Positions 16,048 through 24,217 of a stretch of 64,000 nucleotides of DNA are shown one piece after another. Made by a program: the position numbers and the translations under genes. Where the stretch lies: positions 1,984,001 through 2,048,000 of the forward strand of contig OY969774.1 in NCBI GenBank assembly GCA_963702955.1, given 5' to 3'. How positions within the stretch are numbered: position 1 is the stretch's first letter; every line of letters starts with the position of its first letter. Under the pieces are notes generated by a model. That model made no database searches and was not told where the DNA came from. It worked only from the letters and a program-made list of their open reading frames with translations. This stretch comes from VRUE01 sp963702955. Its GTDB lineage: Bacteria; Actinomycetota; Thermoleophilia; Solirubrobacterales; 70-9.

Positions 16048-16548
16048 CTAGGACGCCTTTATCCACCCCTGCGCACGCACATACTCGCTCGCGTGTTTCA
16101 AAAAGCCAGGGGGCAATGGGTCGGACGGTACGAATGCGGTTCGATACTCGATCACATTCCCGTCAACTGTGGCGAGCGTCCAGCCTGCGGACTGCTCATG
16201 GGACCAGTCGCTCTCTTGCAGAACTCTCTCCATCACCCCCAGCTCGTCCTCTGAGAACAGAGTATGCGGTCCCACTGGAATGTCCCCCCAGCGCAGTCGC
16301 CCATTCGCCCCAAGTTCGTCTAGGACGATGGGCAGATCACGCGCCACTGGGCCGAACTCCTGGCGCTCGTAGGCCTCGCCCGTAATTGCGTGACCGAGGG
16401 TTCGGTAGGCCTCGAAATCGGCGCGGTAGAGCAGCTTGTTTAGCTTGACGATGCCGAAATCCTCGTCCTTCAACTCGGCCGAACGCAGCGCGAAGTAGAG
16501 GACCATCTCCTTGAACTTTCCTCGGTTGAAGGCTGCAGGCTCGTCCAT
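16048..16548 (-). CDS. Panacea-domain protein (DUF4065, SocA/GepA-like), candidate antitoxin
   Basis: 166 aa. The Panacea/DUF4065 pattern is clear: KFKEMVLYFALRSAEL, FGIVKLNKLLYRADFEAYRTLGHAITGEAYERQEFGPV, and a C-terminal helix-rich part (DWSHEQSAGW). I chose the ATG at 16546-16548 (MDEPAAFNRG), which has AGGGGA a few bases upstream; the frame is open further but the extension is basic and atypical. Known roles are proteolytic adaptor (SocA) and hyperpromiscuous antitoxin (PanA). It is followed by a small gene (15706-16026) and divergent from a winged-helix gene with an iterated operator between. Confidence 0.82.
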   Translation of the reverse strand: MDEPAAFNRGKFKEMVLYFALRSAELKDEDFGIVKLNKLLYRADFEAYRTLGHAITGEAYERQEFGPVARDLPIVLDELGANGRLRWGDIPVGPHTLFSEDELGVMERVLQESDWSHEQSAGWTLATVDGNVIEYRTAFVPSDPLPPGFLKHASEYVRAQGWIKAS

Positions 16549-16575
16549 CGGAGTCCCCTGGAGTAGACGGTTTAT

Positions 16576-16603
16576 GATTCGTGAAATGCGATTCGTGAAA
16601 TGC
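16576..16603. promoter_or_regulatory. Tandem 14-bp direct repeats between Panacea gene and winged-helix gene
   Basis: GATTCGTGAAATGC occurs twice without spacer (16576-16589 and 16590-16603) in the 71-bp gap between divergent starts. TTTATG and TTTACGATACGAGG flank it and could hold -35/-10 elements. The position suggests a shared operator for the winged-helix protein or the Panacea pair. Confidence 0.6.
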
Positions 16604-16619
16604 AGTTTACGATACGAGG

Positions 16620-16964
16620 ATGACGCTTTCCGGTTTGGCAGAGGCAAAACTGAGCGAGAGCGTTCGTAATGTCTCTAAAGCTCTGTTCGGCCGACCGCAC
16701 CAACTAGAGGTCGCCGCCGCAATCGCTGCCCTTGAGACGGCCTCAACCATCGAGGAGATCGCCCTACGATGCCGCCTGCGAGGCGAAGAGGCTGATCTAG
16801 AGCCCCCGAAAGAAGGAGCGGTGCGAAAGTCCGTCGAGCGGCTCGTTCTTGCGAAGGCTTTGGACACTTTTCCGGCACCCCGACCCGGAAGCCCCGGCTA
16901 TTTCACGCCCATCCCCGCAAGTCCATTCTGGGACCTCGCCCTGGAACTGCACCGGGACACGTGA
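16620..16964 (+). CDS. Winged-helix DNA-binding protein, passenger gene
   Basis: 114 aa. KALFGRPHQLEVAAAIAAL...TIEEIALRCRL...AVRKSVERLVLAKALDTFP reads as a winged helix-turn-helix related to small MarR/ArsR-like regulators, with recognition helix at about residues 67-80. No Shine-Dalgarno spacing fits (CGAGG abuts the ATG), so it may be leaderless. It diverges from the Panacea operon and probably binds the tandem repeats between them. It converges on the transposase gene 10 bp away. Confidence 0.6.
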   Translation: MTLSGLAEAKLSESVRNVSKALFGRPHQLEVAAAIAALETASTIEEIALRCRLRGEEADLEPPKEGAVRKSVERLVLAKALDTFPAPRPGSPGYFTPIPASPFWDLALELHRDT

Positions 16965-16974
16965 ATGCTCCGCT

Positions 16975-17937
16975 TTAGACCGTCTCTCGATAAGTGAGCC
17001 GACGCCCCCGGACCTGTCCGAGCAAGCGCTGCATCCGCTCCGTGTCGCTCTGCTTGCTGGTCGAGAATCGGAAGTCGAACTCCGCCAGATAGCGGTTCAG
17101 GTGCTCGCGGCTCACCCTGTGATGTGTTCCGTCGATGGAGCGCTTGAGCTGAGAGAAGAACGCCTCGGCCTGGTTGGTCGAGACATCACCGCGGACATAT
17201 TCGCCCCCAGAATGATCGACCGCCGAATGCGAGGCGAAGTCGCCGCCGAGCCGTTTGTAGGAGGTCGATTGGTCGGTATGCAGATGCGTCGCCGCCGGGT
17301 CGACATGCTCGTCAAAGACAGCTTTCAGTGTCGAGCCGGTGACGTTGGGGATCGCCTGAGAGCGAACCTCGCCAGTCTCCCGGGAGACAAGGGCCACCAC
17401 GGGCTGTTTGTCCGAGCTGCCCTGATTCCCCTTGCCTTTCTTGTGGCCGTGCCGGTTGCTCGGCTTGCCACCGATCCAAGTCTCGTCGGCGACCACGCGC
17501 CCGGAGAGAAGCCCGGCCAGTGGCTCTCGCTTCATTGCCTCGCGGATGCGATGCAGCATGAACCAGGCCGACTTCTCCGTGAGGTCGTACTTGCGCTGAA
17601 TCTCGCGGGCGGCTACCCCGTTCTTGGACGAGCACATCTCGAAGATCACGAACAGCCATTTGCGGACCGGGATCTTGGTCCCGTGGAAGATCGTCCCGGT
17701 GAGGACGCTGAACTGTTTACGGCAATCGGCGCACTTCCAGACGCGCCGTTCGCTCATAGATCCCGTTCGCGTCTTTCGTGCCTTGCCAGCGCTCGGTTTC
17801 AGGAAGTAGTGCTGGCGGACCGATCCGCAATGGGGGCAAACCGGCTTGCCATCCCAGCGAAGATCCTCTAGGAGCCGGTAGGCGTCGGCCTCGGTCGGAA
17901 TCTTCTCTGCCAGGGCGGGAATACTGAGGTCTTCCAT
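16975..17937 (-). CDS. IS1595-family (ISXO2-like) transposase
   Basis: A full-length 320-aa transposase. A zinc ribbon (CPHC at 34-37, CADC at 69-72) precedes a helix-turn-helix region and the ISXO2-type DDE catalytic domain: Asp151 in VVADETWIGG, Asp222 in HLHTDQSTSY and the third acidic position in NQAEAFF (Glu258, with Asn255 also conserved). The C-terminus HLNRYLAEFDFRFS is typical of the family. It lies 24 bp from the right inverted repeat and looks intact, so the element may be able to move. Confidence 0.95.
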   Translation of the reverse strand: MEDLSIPALAEKIPTEADAYRLLEDLRWDGKPVCPHCGSVRQHYFLKPSAGKARKTRTGSMSERRVWKCADCRKQFSVLTGTIFHGTKIPVRKWLFVIFEMCSSKNGVAAREIQRKYDLTEKSAWFMLHRIREAMKREPLAGLLSGRVVADETWIGGKPSNRHGHKKGKGNQGSSDKQPVVALVSRETGEVRSQAIPNVTGSTLKAVFDEHVDPAATHLHTDQSTSYKRLGGDFASHSAVDHSGGEYVRGDVSTNQAEAFFSQLKRSIDGTHHRVSREHLNRYLAEFDFRFSTSKQSDTERMQRLLGQVRGRRLTYRETV

Positions 17938-17960
17938 GCCCCAACTCTTTCATAAAGAGA

Positions 17961-17985
17961 TGGGTTTGTCAAGTCCAACATCGCC
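17961..17985 (-). repeat. Right terminal inverted repeat
   Basis: Reads TGGGTTTGTCAAGTCC onward on the plus strand, the exact reverse complement of 13653-13677 over 25 bp. Confidence 0.93.
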
Positions 17986-17993
17986 CTTTTTAC
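17986..17993. repeat. Right copy of the 8-bp target-site duplication
   Basis: CTTTTTAC, identical to 13645-13652. Before insertion the sequence would have run from CCACT through CTTTTTAC into AGACAATTGACTG. Confidence 0.93.
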
Positions 17994-18065
17994 AGACAAT
18001 TGACTGTCCTGCCGCAGAGTCCTCACAAACCGGTCGGCCGGGGCATCGGTAAGAATCTCGTGCCC

Positions 18066-19055
18066 ATGGGTCGCCACCTCGTCCACGCGCTCGTCCTCGT
18101 CGCCCTGCTGGCGCTCCCCGCCGCTGCCTCAGCGGCGTCCTCCGCTCAGTCGAGCGGAGGACAGAAAGGCGCCGCCAAGCCGAAGGGCCCGGAACAGTCG
18201 ACGGTGACGATCCGGGTCGGGCACCTGCACGGCGGCAAGGCGCCGATCTACGGCACCGTGCCGGTGACCGGCACGGTCGAGCCGTTCGCACCCGGGCAGC
18301 GGGTTGACGTCACCTTCTACCTCGACGGCCACAGGTTGTTGAGCCGCAAGGTCGCGGTCGGCCAGGGAGCCGGCGGCGTCGGGACCTTCAGCACCTCGAT
18401 CGTCGTCCGCGAGGACGGCAAGTACGCGGTCGGCGCCCACCTGCCGGCAAGTGGCTCGCTGCTCGGCGACACCACCGTGCGCAAGAGCTGGCGAGTCAGC
18501 TTCCCCTCGTTGCACCAGGGCCAGTGCGGTCGTGTCGTCAAGGGCTTCAAAGCGGCGATGGGGAAGATGGGCTACGTGTCCGGCGGCGGTTCCTGCTTCA
18601 ACGGGCGCACCGCCCGCGAGGTGCTCGCCTACCGCAAAGTCAACGGCATGTCGCGCAACGAGCACGCCGGGGCCGGCGTGGTCAAGCAGGTCTTCGGCGG
18701 CAAGGGCGGCTACCACGTCAAGCACCCCGAGGCCGGCGAGCACGCCGAGGTGCCGCTCTCCAAGCAGGTGCTGGTGCTGGCCAAGGGCGACCGGCCGTTC
18801 GCGATCTACCCGGTCTCGACCGGCAAGCCGTCGACCCCGACGATCACCGGCGAGTACAGCTTCTACCGGCGCGAACCGGGCTACAACTCGGAGGGCATGT
18901 ACTACTCGTTCTACTGGCACAACGGCTACGCCGTCCACGGCTACGCCGAAGTGCCCGACTACGCCGCCAGCCACGGCTGCGTCCGCACCTACATCGCCGA
19001 CCAACCGCGCATCTACAACGAGCTGAAGTACGGCGAGCCGATCTTCGTCTTCTGA
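18066..19055 (+). CDS. Secreted L,D-transpeptidase (YkuD domain)
   Basis: The 329-aa product starts with a signal peptide (MGRHLVHALVLVALLALPAAASA). A beta-rich domain of unknown class follows, then a C-terminal YkuD domain with HGY...ASHGCVRTYIAD, whose Cys is the acyl-enzyme nucleophile and first His the partner. The family forms 3-3 crosslinks in peptidoglycan. I chose the ATG at 18066-18068; an in-frame ATG at 18000 adds a hydrophilic stretch before the signal peptide and lies only 7 bp from the transposon scar. A 26-bp palindrome (18137-18162) sits in the Ser/Ala-rich linker. The stop is followed by pyrE after one base. Confidence 0.88.
   Translation: MGRHLVHALVLVALLALPAAASAASSAQSSGGQKGAAKPKGPEQSTVTIRVGHLHGGKAPIYGTVPVTGTVEPFAPGQRVDVTFYLDGHRLLSRKVAVGQGAGGVGTFSTSIVVREDGKYAVGAHLPASGSLLGDTTVRKSWRVSFPSLHQGQCGRVVKGFKAAMGKMGYVSGGGSCFNGRTAREVLAYRKVNGMSRNEHAGAGVVKQVFGGKGGYHVKHPEAGEHAEVPLSKQVLVLAKGDRPFAIYPVSTGKPSTPTITGEYSFYRREPGYNSEGMYYSFYWHNGYAVHGYAEVPDYAASHGCVRTYIADQPRIYNELKYGEPIFVF
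18137..18162. repeat. Short palindrome in the L,D-transpeptidase linker
   Basis: GTCCTCCGCT-cagtcg-AGCGGAGGAC is a perfect 10-bp-arm inverted repeat, read in frame as part of a low-complexity linker. Size matches the palindrome at 32819-32844, but the loop lacks the S-family centre, so membership is uncertain. Confidence 0.4.
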
Positions 19056-19056
19056 C

Positions 19057-19623
19057 GTGGCGAACCTCGACGCCGCCAAGCGCACGCTGCTCGCCGAGCT
19101 GCGCGAGCACTCGCTGGTGATCGGCGAGGTGACTCTGTCGAGCGGGGCGACGGCTCAGTACTACGTCGACGCCCGCCGGGCGCTGCTGCGACCCGCGGGA
19201 TTCCGCGCCGCCGGAGAGCTGATCGCCGCCGCCGCGGTCGAGGCCGGCGCGAATGCGGTCGGGGGCCCGGCGACGGCGGCGATCCCGCCCTCCTGCGCGG
19301 CCCTCGCCGTTCCGGCCGGCGACGGCCTCGTCGGCTTCTTCGTCCGCGGCGAGCGCAAGCAGCACGGCCTCCAGCGCTGGGTCGAGGGCCCGGTCGAGGA
19401 GGGCGACCGCTGCCTCGTCGTCGAGGACACCGTCACCACCGGCGGCTCCACCGTCAAGGCGATCGAACGGATCCGCGAGCAGGGCCTCGAGGTCGCAGCC
19501 GTGGTCGCAGTCGTCGACCGCCTGGCGGGCGGCGGCGAGCGGATCGAAGCCGCCGCCGGAGCGCCCTACCGCGCCTTGGTGACGATCGACGAGCTGTACC
19601 CCGACCGCCCCGACCGGGGCTGA
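19057..19623 (+). CDS. pyrE: Orotate phosphoribosyltransferase
   Basis: 188 aa, the usual PyrE length. It converts orotate and PRPP to OMP in pyrimidine synthesis. Visible signatures: TLSSGATAQYYVDAR for orotate binding near residue 27 and the PRPP loop CLVVEDTVTTGGST at about 120-133; the flexible loop RGERKQHG carries the catalytic Lys/Arg residues. The GTG start at 19057 lies one base after the transpeptidase stop, suggesting translational coupling between a wall enzyme and a nucleotide gene. A 7-bp hairpin (19615-19638) just after could terminate this gene and the convergent hydrolase gene. Confidence 0.93.
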   Translation: MANLDAAKRTLLAELREHSLVIGEVTLSSGATAQYYVDARRALLRPAGFRAAGELIAAAAVEAGANAVGGPATAAIPPSCAALAVPAGDGLVGFFVRGERKQHGLQRWVEGPVEEGDRCLVVEDTVTTGGSTVKAIERIREQGLEVAAVVAVVDRLAGGGERIEAAAGAPYRALVTIDELYPDRPDRG

Positions 19624-19639
19624 CCCGGCAGAGCCCCGC

Positions 19640-21259
19640 TCACCGCTTCGCGATCTCGAATTCCGTTGGCGGCACCTTGGCGATGCAGCCGGTTTCGGCC
19701 TTGCTGAGGACGTCGAAGAAGGAGCGGGCGATGCGCTGCGCGCACGCGTTGGCTTGCGGCGAGGGGCTCGCAAAGGCGACGTGGGCGACGTTGGGGATGG
19801 TGACCACCGTCGAGTTGGACAGGGTACGAGCGACCAACGGTCCGAAGGAGGCTGCGGTCTGGCCGTCGTACTGCGCCGAGACGACCAGGGTCGGGATTCG
19901 GCTGCGGGTGACGTCCCGCACTTCGGCCGGCACCTTCGGCACCTTCCAGGCGGCGCAGTTCTGGCGCATGAACGGCAGGTTCGGCGCGTTGGCCCAGATC
20001 GAGCGAGGGAAGGTCGGGAAGGCGCGGCGACCGGCGGCGATCACGCTCGCCTCGCTCTCGTAGGGCACCCACTCCCCGCAGGAGACGCCGGAGAAGAGCC
20101 CGTTGCTCAGCACGCCGATCCCCGCCGGGTTGAGCTTCGGCGCGGCCCAGGTCGAGGCGACCGGCACCGGGTTGCCGTTTGCGAGGGCATCGATGTCGGC
20201 GGGCACTTTGCCCGCCAGGTGGGTGCCCGGCGAGACCGTCCACTGCAGCAGCATGCCGCCGCTGATCTTCACCGCCACCTTGCCTTTCACCCCCTCGACC
20301 GGAACCCGCACCGTGCGCGGCGCAGCCTCGTACTTGCGGACCAGCCGGCGCCAGGTGGCGCCGATGTTCCCGTAGCGACGGTGGCACCTGGCGTCTTCGG
20401 AGCAGGCCTTGAAGACCGCGTTGATCCCCTCCCCCGCGCTGGGCCAGGAGGCGACGCCGCCGGCGAGCGGCGGCGGGAAGACGCCGTCGATCCCCACCGA
20501 GCGAATCCCCTGCCGGTGCATGCGCATGTAGTTCAGCGCCAGGTCGGTCCCGTAGGAGATCCCGTAGACGTTCCATTCCTTGACGCCGAGCGCCTGGCGG
20601 AGTTCGGCGAGGTCGTTGGAGCTTTCCAGGGAGTTGTAGGCGCCGAGGTCGACGCCTCTCTTCAGCAGCTGGGCGCGACACTTCTTCGTCGCGGCGACGT
20701 AGGCGCGACCGGTCGCCGGCGCGTCGTAGGGCATGTCGAGGGTCTTCTCCGCCCAGCGGTCCACCACCGGGCAGGTCAGCCGGGGCTTCGCCGTGTAGGT
20801 GCCGCGCTGCGACATGAAGATCACGTCGCGGTCGCGGTTGAGGCCGCCGGCAACCGCCCACGGGATCTCGGTGATCGCGTCGTCGCCGGGGCCGCCGGCA
20901 AGCCAGACGATCGGGTCCGGCTTGGGGGTCTTCGACTTGGCGGGGATGACCGCGACCGAGAGGCTGATCGTCCGGCCATTGGGTTTGCTCCGGTCTTCCG
21001 GCACGATCAGCCGGCCGCAGCGCGCGGTCTTCAGCTCCGGGATCGGGCCGGGTGGTTTCGGGCAGGGGCCGGGGACGAAGTTGGATGCGGGGGTGGAGGT
21101 GGCGGGCGTTTGGGCGGCGGCGCCGGTGGCGAGCGGGTTCGCCGCGGCCGCGCCGGAGACGAGGACGACAGCCAGGAGCAGCAGCGCCGCAGCGCCGAGG
21201 AGCGCGACGCGGGAGCGGCGCTTCGCGGCCTGCGACGGCGTGCGGTTCATGCGGGTCAT
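19640..21259 (-). CDS. Secreted alpha/beta hydrolase, tripeptidyl-aminopeptidase-like (S33 type), paralog 1
   Basis: 539 aa with a signal peptide after a basic start. The alpha/beta-hydrolase fold carries the oxyanion motif WLAGGPG, nucleophile elbow GISYGTD, and a C-terminal TAP-like part with IPTLVVSAQYDGQT (acid) and NVAHVAF (His). These match secreted tripeptidyl aminopeptidases such as those of Streptomyces. I chose the ATG at 21257-21259, which has GAAAGGTGAG upstream. It lies 4 bp after its paralog, so the pair is a tandem duplication in one operon. Whether it is a peptidase or a lipase is not settled. Confidence 0.82.
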   Translation of the reverse strand: MTRMNRTPSQAAKRRSRVALLGAAALLLLAVVLVSGAAAANPLATGAAAQTPATSTPASNFVPGPCPKPPGPIPELKTARCGRLIVPEDRSKPNGRTISLSVAVIPAKSKTPKPDPIVWLAGGPGDDAITEIPWAVAGGLNRDRDVIFMSQRGTYTAKPRLTCPVVDRWAEKTLDMPYDAPATGRAYVAATKKCRAQLLKRGVDLGAYNSLESSNDLAELRQALGVKEWNVYGISYGTDLALNYMRMHRQGIRSVGIDGVFPPPLAGGVASWPSAGEGINAVFKACSEDARCHRRYGNIGATWRRLVRKYEAAPRTVRVPVEGVKGKVAVKISGGMLLQWTVSPGTHLAGKVPADIDALANGNPVPVASTWAAPKLNPAGIGVLSNGLFSGVSCGEWVPYESEASVIAAGRRAFPTFPRSIWANAPNLPFMRQNCAAWKVPKVPAEVRDVTRSRIPTLVVSAQYDGQTAASFGPLVARTLSNSTVVTIPNVAHVAFASPSPQANACAQRIARSFFDVLSKAETGCIAKVPPTEFEIAKR

Positions 21260-21263
21260 CGAC

Positions 21264-22823
21264 TCACCTTTCGATCGGGAAGGAGGCCTGGGTCTTGGCG
21301 GCACAGGCGGTCTGCGGGCCGGTCGGCCGGGCGAGGAAGGACTGGAAGATCCGCTGGGCGCAGGGCGACTGGACGATCACCCAGTGCGCGACGTCGTCGA
21401 TCCGCACGTAGGTGGACCGGCTGAGCGACCGCGCCGCGTAGCGGCCCCACTTGGCACCCGTTTTGGAGTCGACGGCGCCGGAGACGACCAGCGTCGGGAT
21501 GTCGCTGTGGACCCGGACCCGCTGGGACGCGGGCGCCTTCGGCACCTTCCATTCGCGGCAGAGCTCCTTCAGGAAGGGGAGCTGCGGGGCGTTGACGAGG
21601 ACCGACGCCGGGAAGCTGGGGAAGACGCGGCGGCCGGCGCGAAGGATCGCGGCCGGGCCCCCGTAGGGCTCCCACTCCTGGCAGATGAAGCTCTCGGTCA
21701 TGCCGAGCGCCTGCTCGGGGTTCTCGGGCACGACGGCGCCGGCGGCGCGCGCCTCGAGGAAGCGGTGCGGGTTGCCTTCGGCGAGCTCGGTGATCGCCGC
21801 CGGGACTTCGGGCCAGCGGGGCACGTTGCCGACCAGCATGTTGACGAGGGTGCCGCCGTCGAGCACCACCTTGACCGGCGGGCCGCCCTGCGGCGGGCGG
21901 ACCCGGCGGACCAGCGGATGAGCCTCGAGCCGGCGGACCTCGTGGATGAAGGTCGGCAGCAGGCGCGGGTAGTGCCGGTTGCAGCTCGGCTGCGCTTCGC
22001 AGGACTTGAAGATCGTCGTGATGCCCTCGCGGGCGCTGCTCCAGGTCCAGGGCAGGCTGACGATGTTCGGCGGGACCACCGAGTCGATGGTGACCGTGCG
22101 GATCCCTTCCGGGTAATCGCGCATAAACGAGAGCGCCAGGTCGCTGCCGTAGGAGTAGCCGTAGACGTCCCATTCCTTGACTCCGAGGGCCTGACGCAGT
22201 TCGGCGAAGTCGGCGGTGTTTTCGGTCGTGTTGTAGGCGGACGGTTCGGTGCCCCGCTTGACCAGGCGGTCGTGGCAGGCGCGCGCGGCGGCGGCCTGCT
22301 TGGCGCCGGTCGATGGCGCGTCGAAGACCATGCTCACCTGGCGCGCGTAGAAGCGGTCGAGCTCCGGGCAGTAGAGGTCGGGCTTGTCGTAGAGCGTCCC
22401 CCGCTGCGCCATCACGATCAGCTCCCGGTTGCGGTTGATCCCGGCGTCGACCAGGAAGGGGATGTCGAGGATCGCCGCCGCCCCCGGCCCGCCGGTCATG
22501 AAGACCACCGGGTCGGGCTTCGGGTGCTTCGACACCGCCGGCAGGATCGCCACCGCGTTGCGGATCGTCCGCCCGTTCGGGTGAGCGCGGTCTTCCGGCA
22601 CGACCAGGTAGCCGCAGCGGGCCTTCTTCAGCGCTTCGATCGGGTGCGGCGTCTTCGGGCACGGCGCCGGCTCGAAGCGCGGCGTCGATTCGCCGAAGGG
22701 CTCCGAGGGGGCGGCCGGCGCACCGGCGGCCGAGCCGATCGCAGCGACCGCCGAACCGAGGGCCACGATCCCCACCACGAGCATCGCCAGGCGAAGTAAG
22801 CGCAACCGCATGAGCAGTGCCAT
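21264..22823 (-). CDS. Secreted alpha/beta hydrolase, tripeptidyl-aminopeptidase-like (S33 type), paralog 2
   Basis: 519 aa, first gene of the pair. N-terminal signal peptide (LRLLRLAMLVVGIVALGSAVAAIG), oxyanion motif FMTGGPG, nucleophile GYSYGSD, acid in IPTLVVSGAVDSKT and His in DVAHWVI. It shares long motifs with the downstream paralog (ELRQALGVKEW, the Cys-containing CREWKVPK region), so the duplication is old but clear. Two ATGs are possible, at 22823 and 22811; I used the first. Several paired Cys suggest disulphides in the exported protein. Confidence 0.82.
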   Translation of the reverse strand: MALLMRLRLLRLAMLVVGIVALGSAVAAIGSAAGAPAAPSEPFGESTPRFEPAPCPKTPHPIEALKKARCGYLVVPEDRAHPNGRTIRNAVAILPAVSKHPKPDPVVFMTGGPGAAAILDIPFLVDAGINRNRELIVMAQRGTLYDKPDLYCPELDRFYARQVSMVFDAPSTGAKQAAAARACHDRLVKRGTEPSAYNTTENTADFAELRQALGVKEWDVYGYSYGSDLALSFMRDYPEGIRTVTIDSVVPPNIVSLPWTWSSAREGITTIFKSCEAQPSCNRHYPRLLPTFIHEVRRLEAHPLVRRVRPPQGGPPVKVVLDGGTLVNMLVGNVPRWPEVPAAITELAEGNPHRFLEARAAGAVVPENPEQALGMTESFICQEWEPYGGPAAILRAGRRVFPSFPASVLVNAPQLPFLKELCREWKVPKAPASQRVRVHSDIPTLVVSGAVDSKTGAKWGRYAARSLSRSTYVRIDDVAHWVIVQSPCAQRIFQSFLARPTGPQTACAAKTQASFPIER

Positions 22824-22906
22824 TCTTCACTAAATCGCAGCGGATTGGCGTGCGGGCCCGGGCACCGATTCCTCGGCCGGCCCGACCGGACTTATGCTTT
22901 CCCATC

Positions 22907-23338
22907 GTGGAGAGCAATCGCTCAGCGCCCGCCGGCCCGGTGATTCCCGTACTCGCTTATCCGGATGTCCGCGCCGCGGTCAACTGGTTGGTCGAGGTGC
23001 TTGGATTCGTCGAGCGGGTGCGGATCGGCCCCGGCCATCGGGCCCAGCTGAGCTTCGGCGAGGGCTCGCTGATTGTGGCCGATGTCAGCCACGGCCGTGT
23101 TGCCCCGGCCGGAAGGGAGGCATCCCAAGCGGTGATGCTCAGAGTCGAAGATGTTGCCTCACTCTGCGAGCGCGTTCGCGAACACGGTGGGACGATCGTC
23201 CAAGAGCCTCGCGCCTTCCCTTACGGCGAGTGCCAGTGCACCTTCCTCGACCATGCGGGTCACCGCTGGACCCTCACCCAGACGCTGAGAGACGTCGCTC
23301 CGGAGGATTGGGGCGGCACGACGATCGACGCTCGGTAG
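22907..23338 (+). CDS. VOC-family (glyoxalase/bleomycin-resistance-like) protein
   Basis: 143 aa with one VOC domain: VIPVLAYPDVRAAVNWLVEVLGF at the start and PYGECQCTFLDHAGHRWTLTQTL at the end, the typical paired beta-alpha-beta modules. Metal ligands of true glyoxalase I are not complete, so this is more likely a PhnB- or resistance-type member. The GTG at 22907-22909 (VESNRSAP) starts just before the domain; the frame is open upstream. Divergent from the hydrolase pair. Substrate unknown. Confidence 0.75.
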   Translation: MESNRSAPAGPVIPVLAYPDVRAAVNWLVEVLGFVERVRIGPGHRAQLSFGEGSLIVADVSHGRVAPAGREASQAVMLRVEDVASLCERVREHGGTIVQEPRAFPYGECQCTFLDHAGHRWTLTQTLRDVAPEDWGGTTIDAR

Positions 23339-23449
23339 CCGGCCGATCCGGCAAAGGAACGCACCCGCATCGGCCCACCGCTGCGCCGTCAGTGCCCCAG
23401 TAGAACACAAGACGAACCAAGTCGCGTGGATTGAAGCCTAAGATGAACC

Positions 23450-24031
23450 GTGGTCGCGATTTCCCCTCTCTCGGGCGCCGACCGACCGCTTGCGATCGCG
23501 ACGGTCGTTGCAGCCTTTGCCGCCGATCCAGTCGAGCGCTGGCTGTGGCCAGAGACGGACCTGTACGAGAATTGCTTCCCCGACTTCGTCGCGGCCTTCG
23601 GCGGCCAGGCCTTTGAGCGCGAAAGTGCCTGGGGGTTTGCCAATACCGGCGCCGTCGCGCTGTGGCTCGCGCCCGGTGTCGAGTCCGACGAGGAGGCGGT
23701 GGTCGGCGTACTCAGCGAGACCGTCGCGAGAGAGAAGCACGACGACCTGTTCTCGACCCTCGAGCAGATGGCCGTCGCCCACCCGACCTATCCCCACTGG
23801 TACCTGCCCTGGTTGGCGGTGACGCCCGCCCTTCAAGGCCGCGGTCTCGGCGGCAGGCTGCTCGAACACGGCCTGGCGATCGTCAACGTCGACGGTCTCC
23901 CGGCCTTCCTCGAGACCCCCAACCCCCGGACCGTTCCGCTCTACGAAAGGCACGGGTTCGAGGTCGTCGCCACACCCCGGGCCGGTGGCTGCCCGCCGAT
24001 GACCTCGATGCTCCGCGCCGCCGCGGTATAG
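23450..24031 (+). CDS. GNAT-family N-acetyltransferase
   Basis: 193 aa with the GNAT acetyl-CoA site WYLPWLAVTPALQGRGLGGRLLEHGL (Q/R-x-x-G-x-G/A as QGRGLG) and the C-terminal FLETPNPRTVPLYERHGFEVV motif. The layout resembles acetyltransferases grouped with the puromycin-type family. GTG start at 23450, with the next in-frame start well inside the domain. It stands alone between the VOC gene and the tRNA-Arg gene. Substrate unknown. Confidence 0.85.
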   Translation: MVAISPLSGADRPLAIATVVAAFAADPVERWLWPETDLYENCFPDFVAAFGGQAFERESAWGFANTGAVALWLAPGVESDEEAVVGVLSETVAREKHDDLFSTLEQMAVAHPTYPHWYLPWLAVTPALQGRGLGGRLLEHGLAIVNVDGLPAFLETPNPRTVPLYERHGFEVVATPRAGGCPPMTSMLRAAAV

Positions 24032-24120
24032 GCGGCCTCGGATGACTGTGAGGCCGTCAGGCGGGGATGGCAGCCACCATCTGCGCGTGGTTCGACCACC
24101 GTCAAATTCGCCGCGTACCA

Positions 24121-24213
<93 letters not shown>

Positions 24214-24217
<4 letters not shown>

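Larger units (their letters stand above)
13653..17985. mobile_element. IS1595-family transposon with passenger genes (4,333 bp)
   Basis: The boundaries are set by 25-bp perfect terminal inverted repeats (13653-13677 and 17961-17985) flanked by an 8-bp direct repeat, CTTTTTAC. An intact transposase lies at the right end. Between the transposase and the left end are nine or ten short genes without transposition function: small Cys/His proteins, an XRE regulator, a lipoprotein, a secreted protein, a Panacea-domain protein with a downstream partner, and a winged-helix protein. The sequence is visibly more AT-rich than its surroundings. Intact ends, intact transposase and a perfect duplication suggest a recent insertion between the tRNA-Ser-like gene and the L,D-transpeptidase gene. 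Confidence 0.95.

Noticed and set aside
13653..17985. Integrative plasmid or phage remnant instead of a transposon
   Set aside because: No integrase, replication or phage genes; the 25-bp inverted repeats plus 8-bp duplication and IS1595 transposase fully explain the borders.
19615..19638. 7-bp hairpin CGGGGCT/AGCCCCG between pyrE and the convergent hydrolase gene
   Set aside because: May be a terminator, but the stem is short and without a T tail, so I did not list it.
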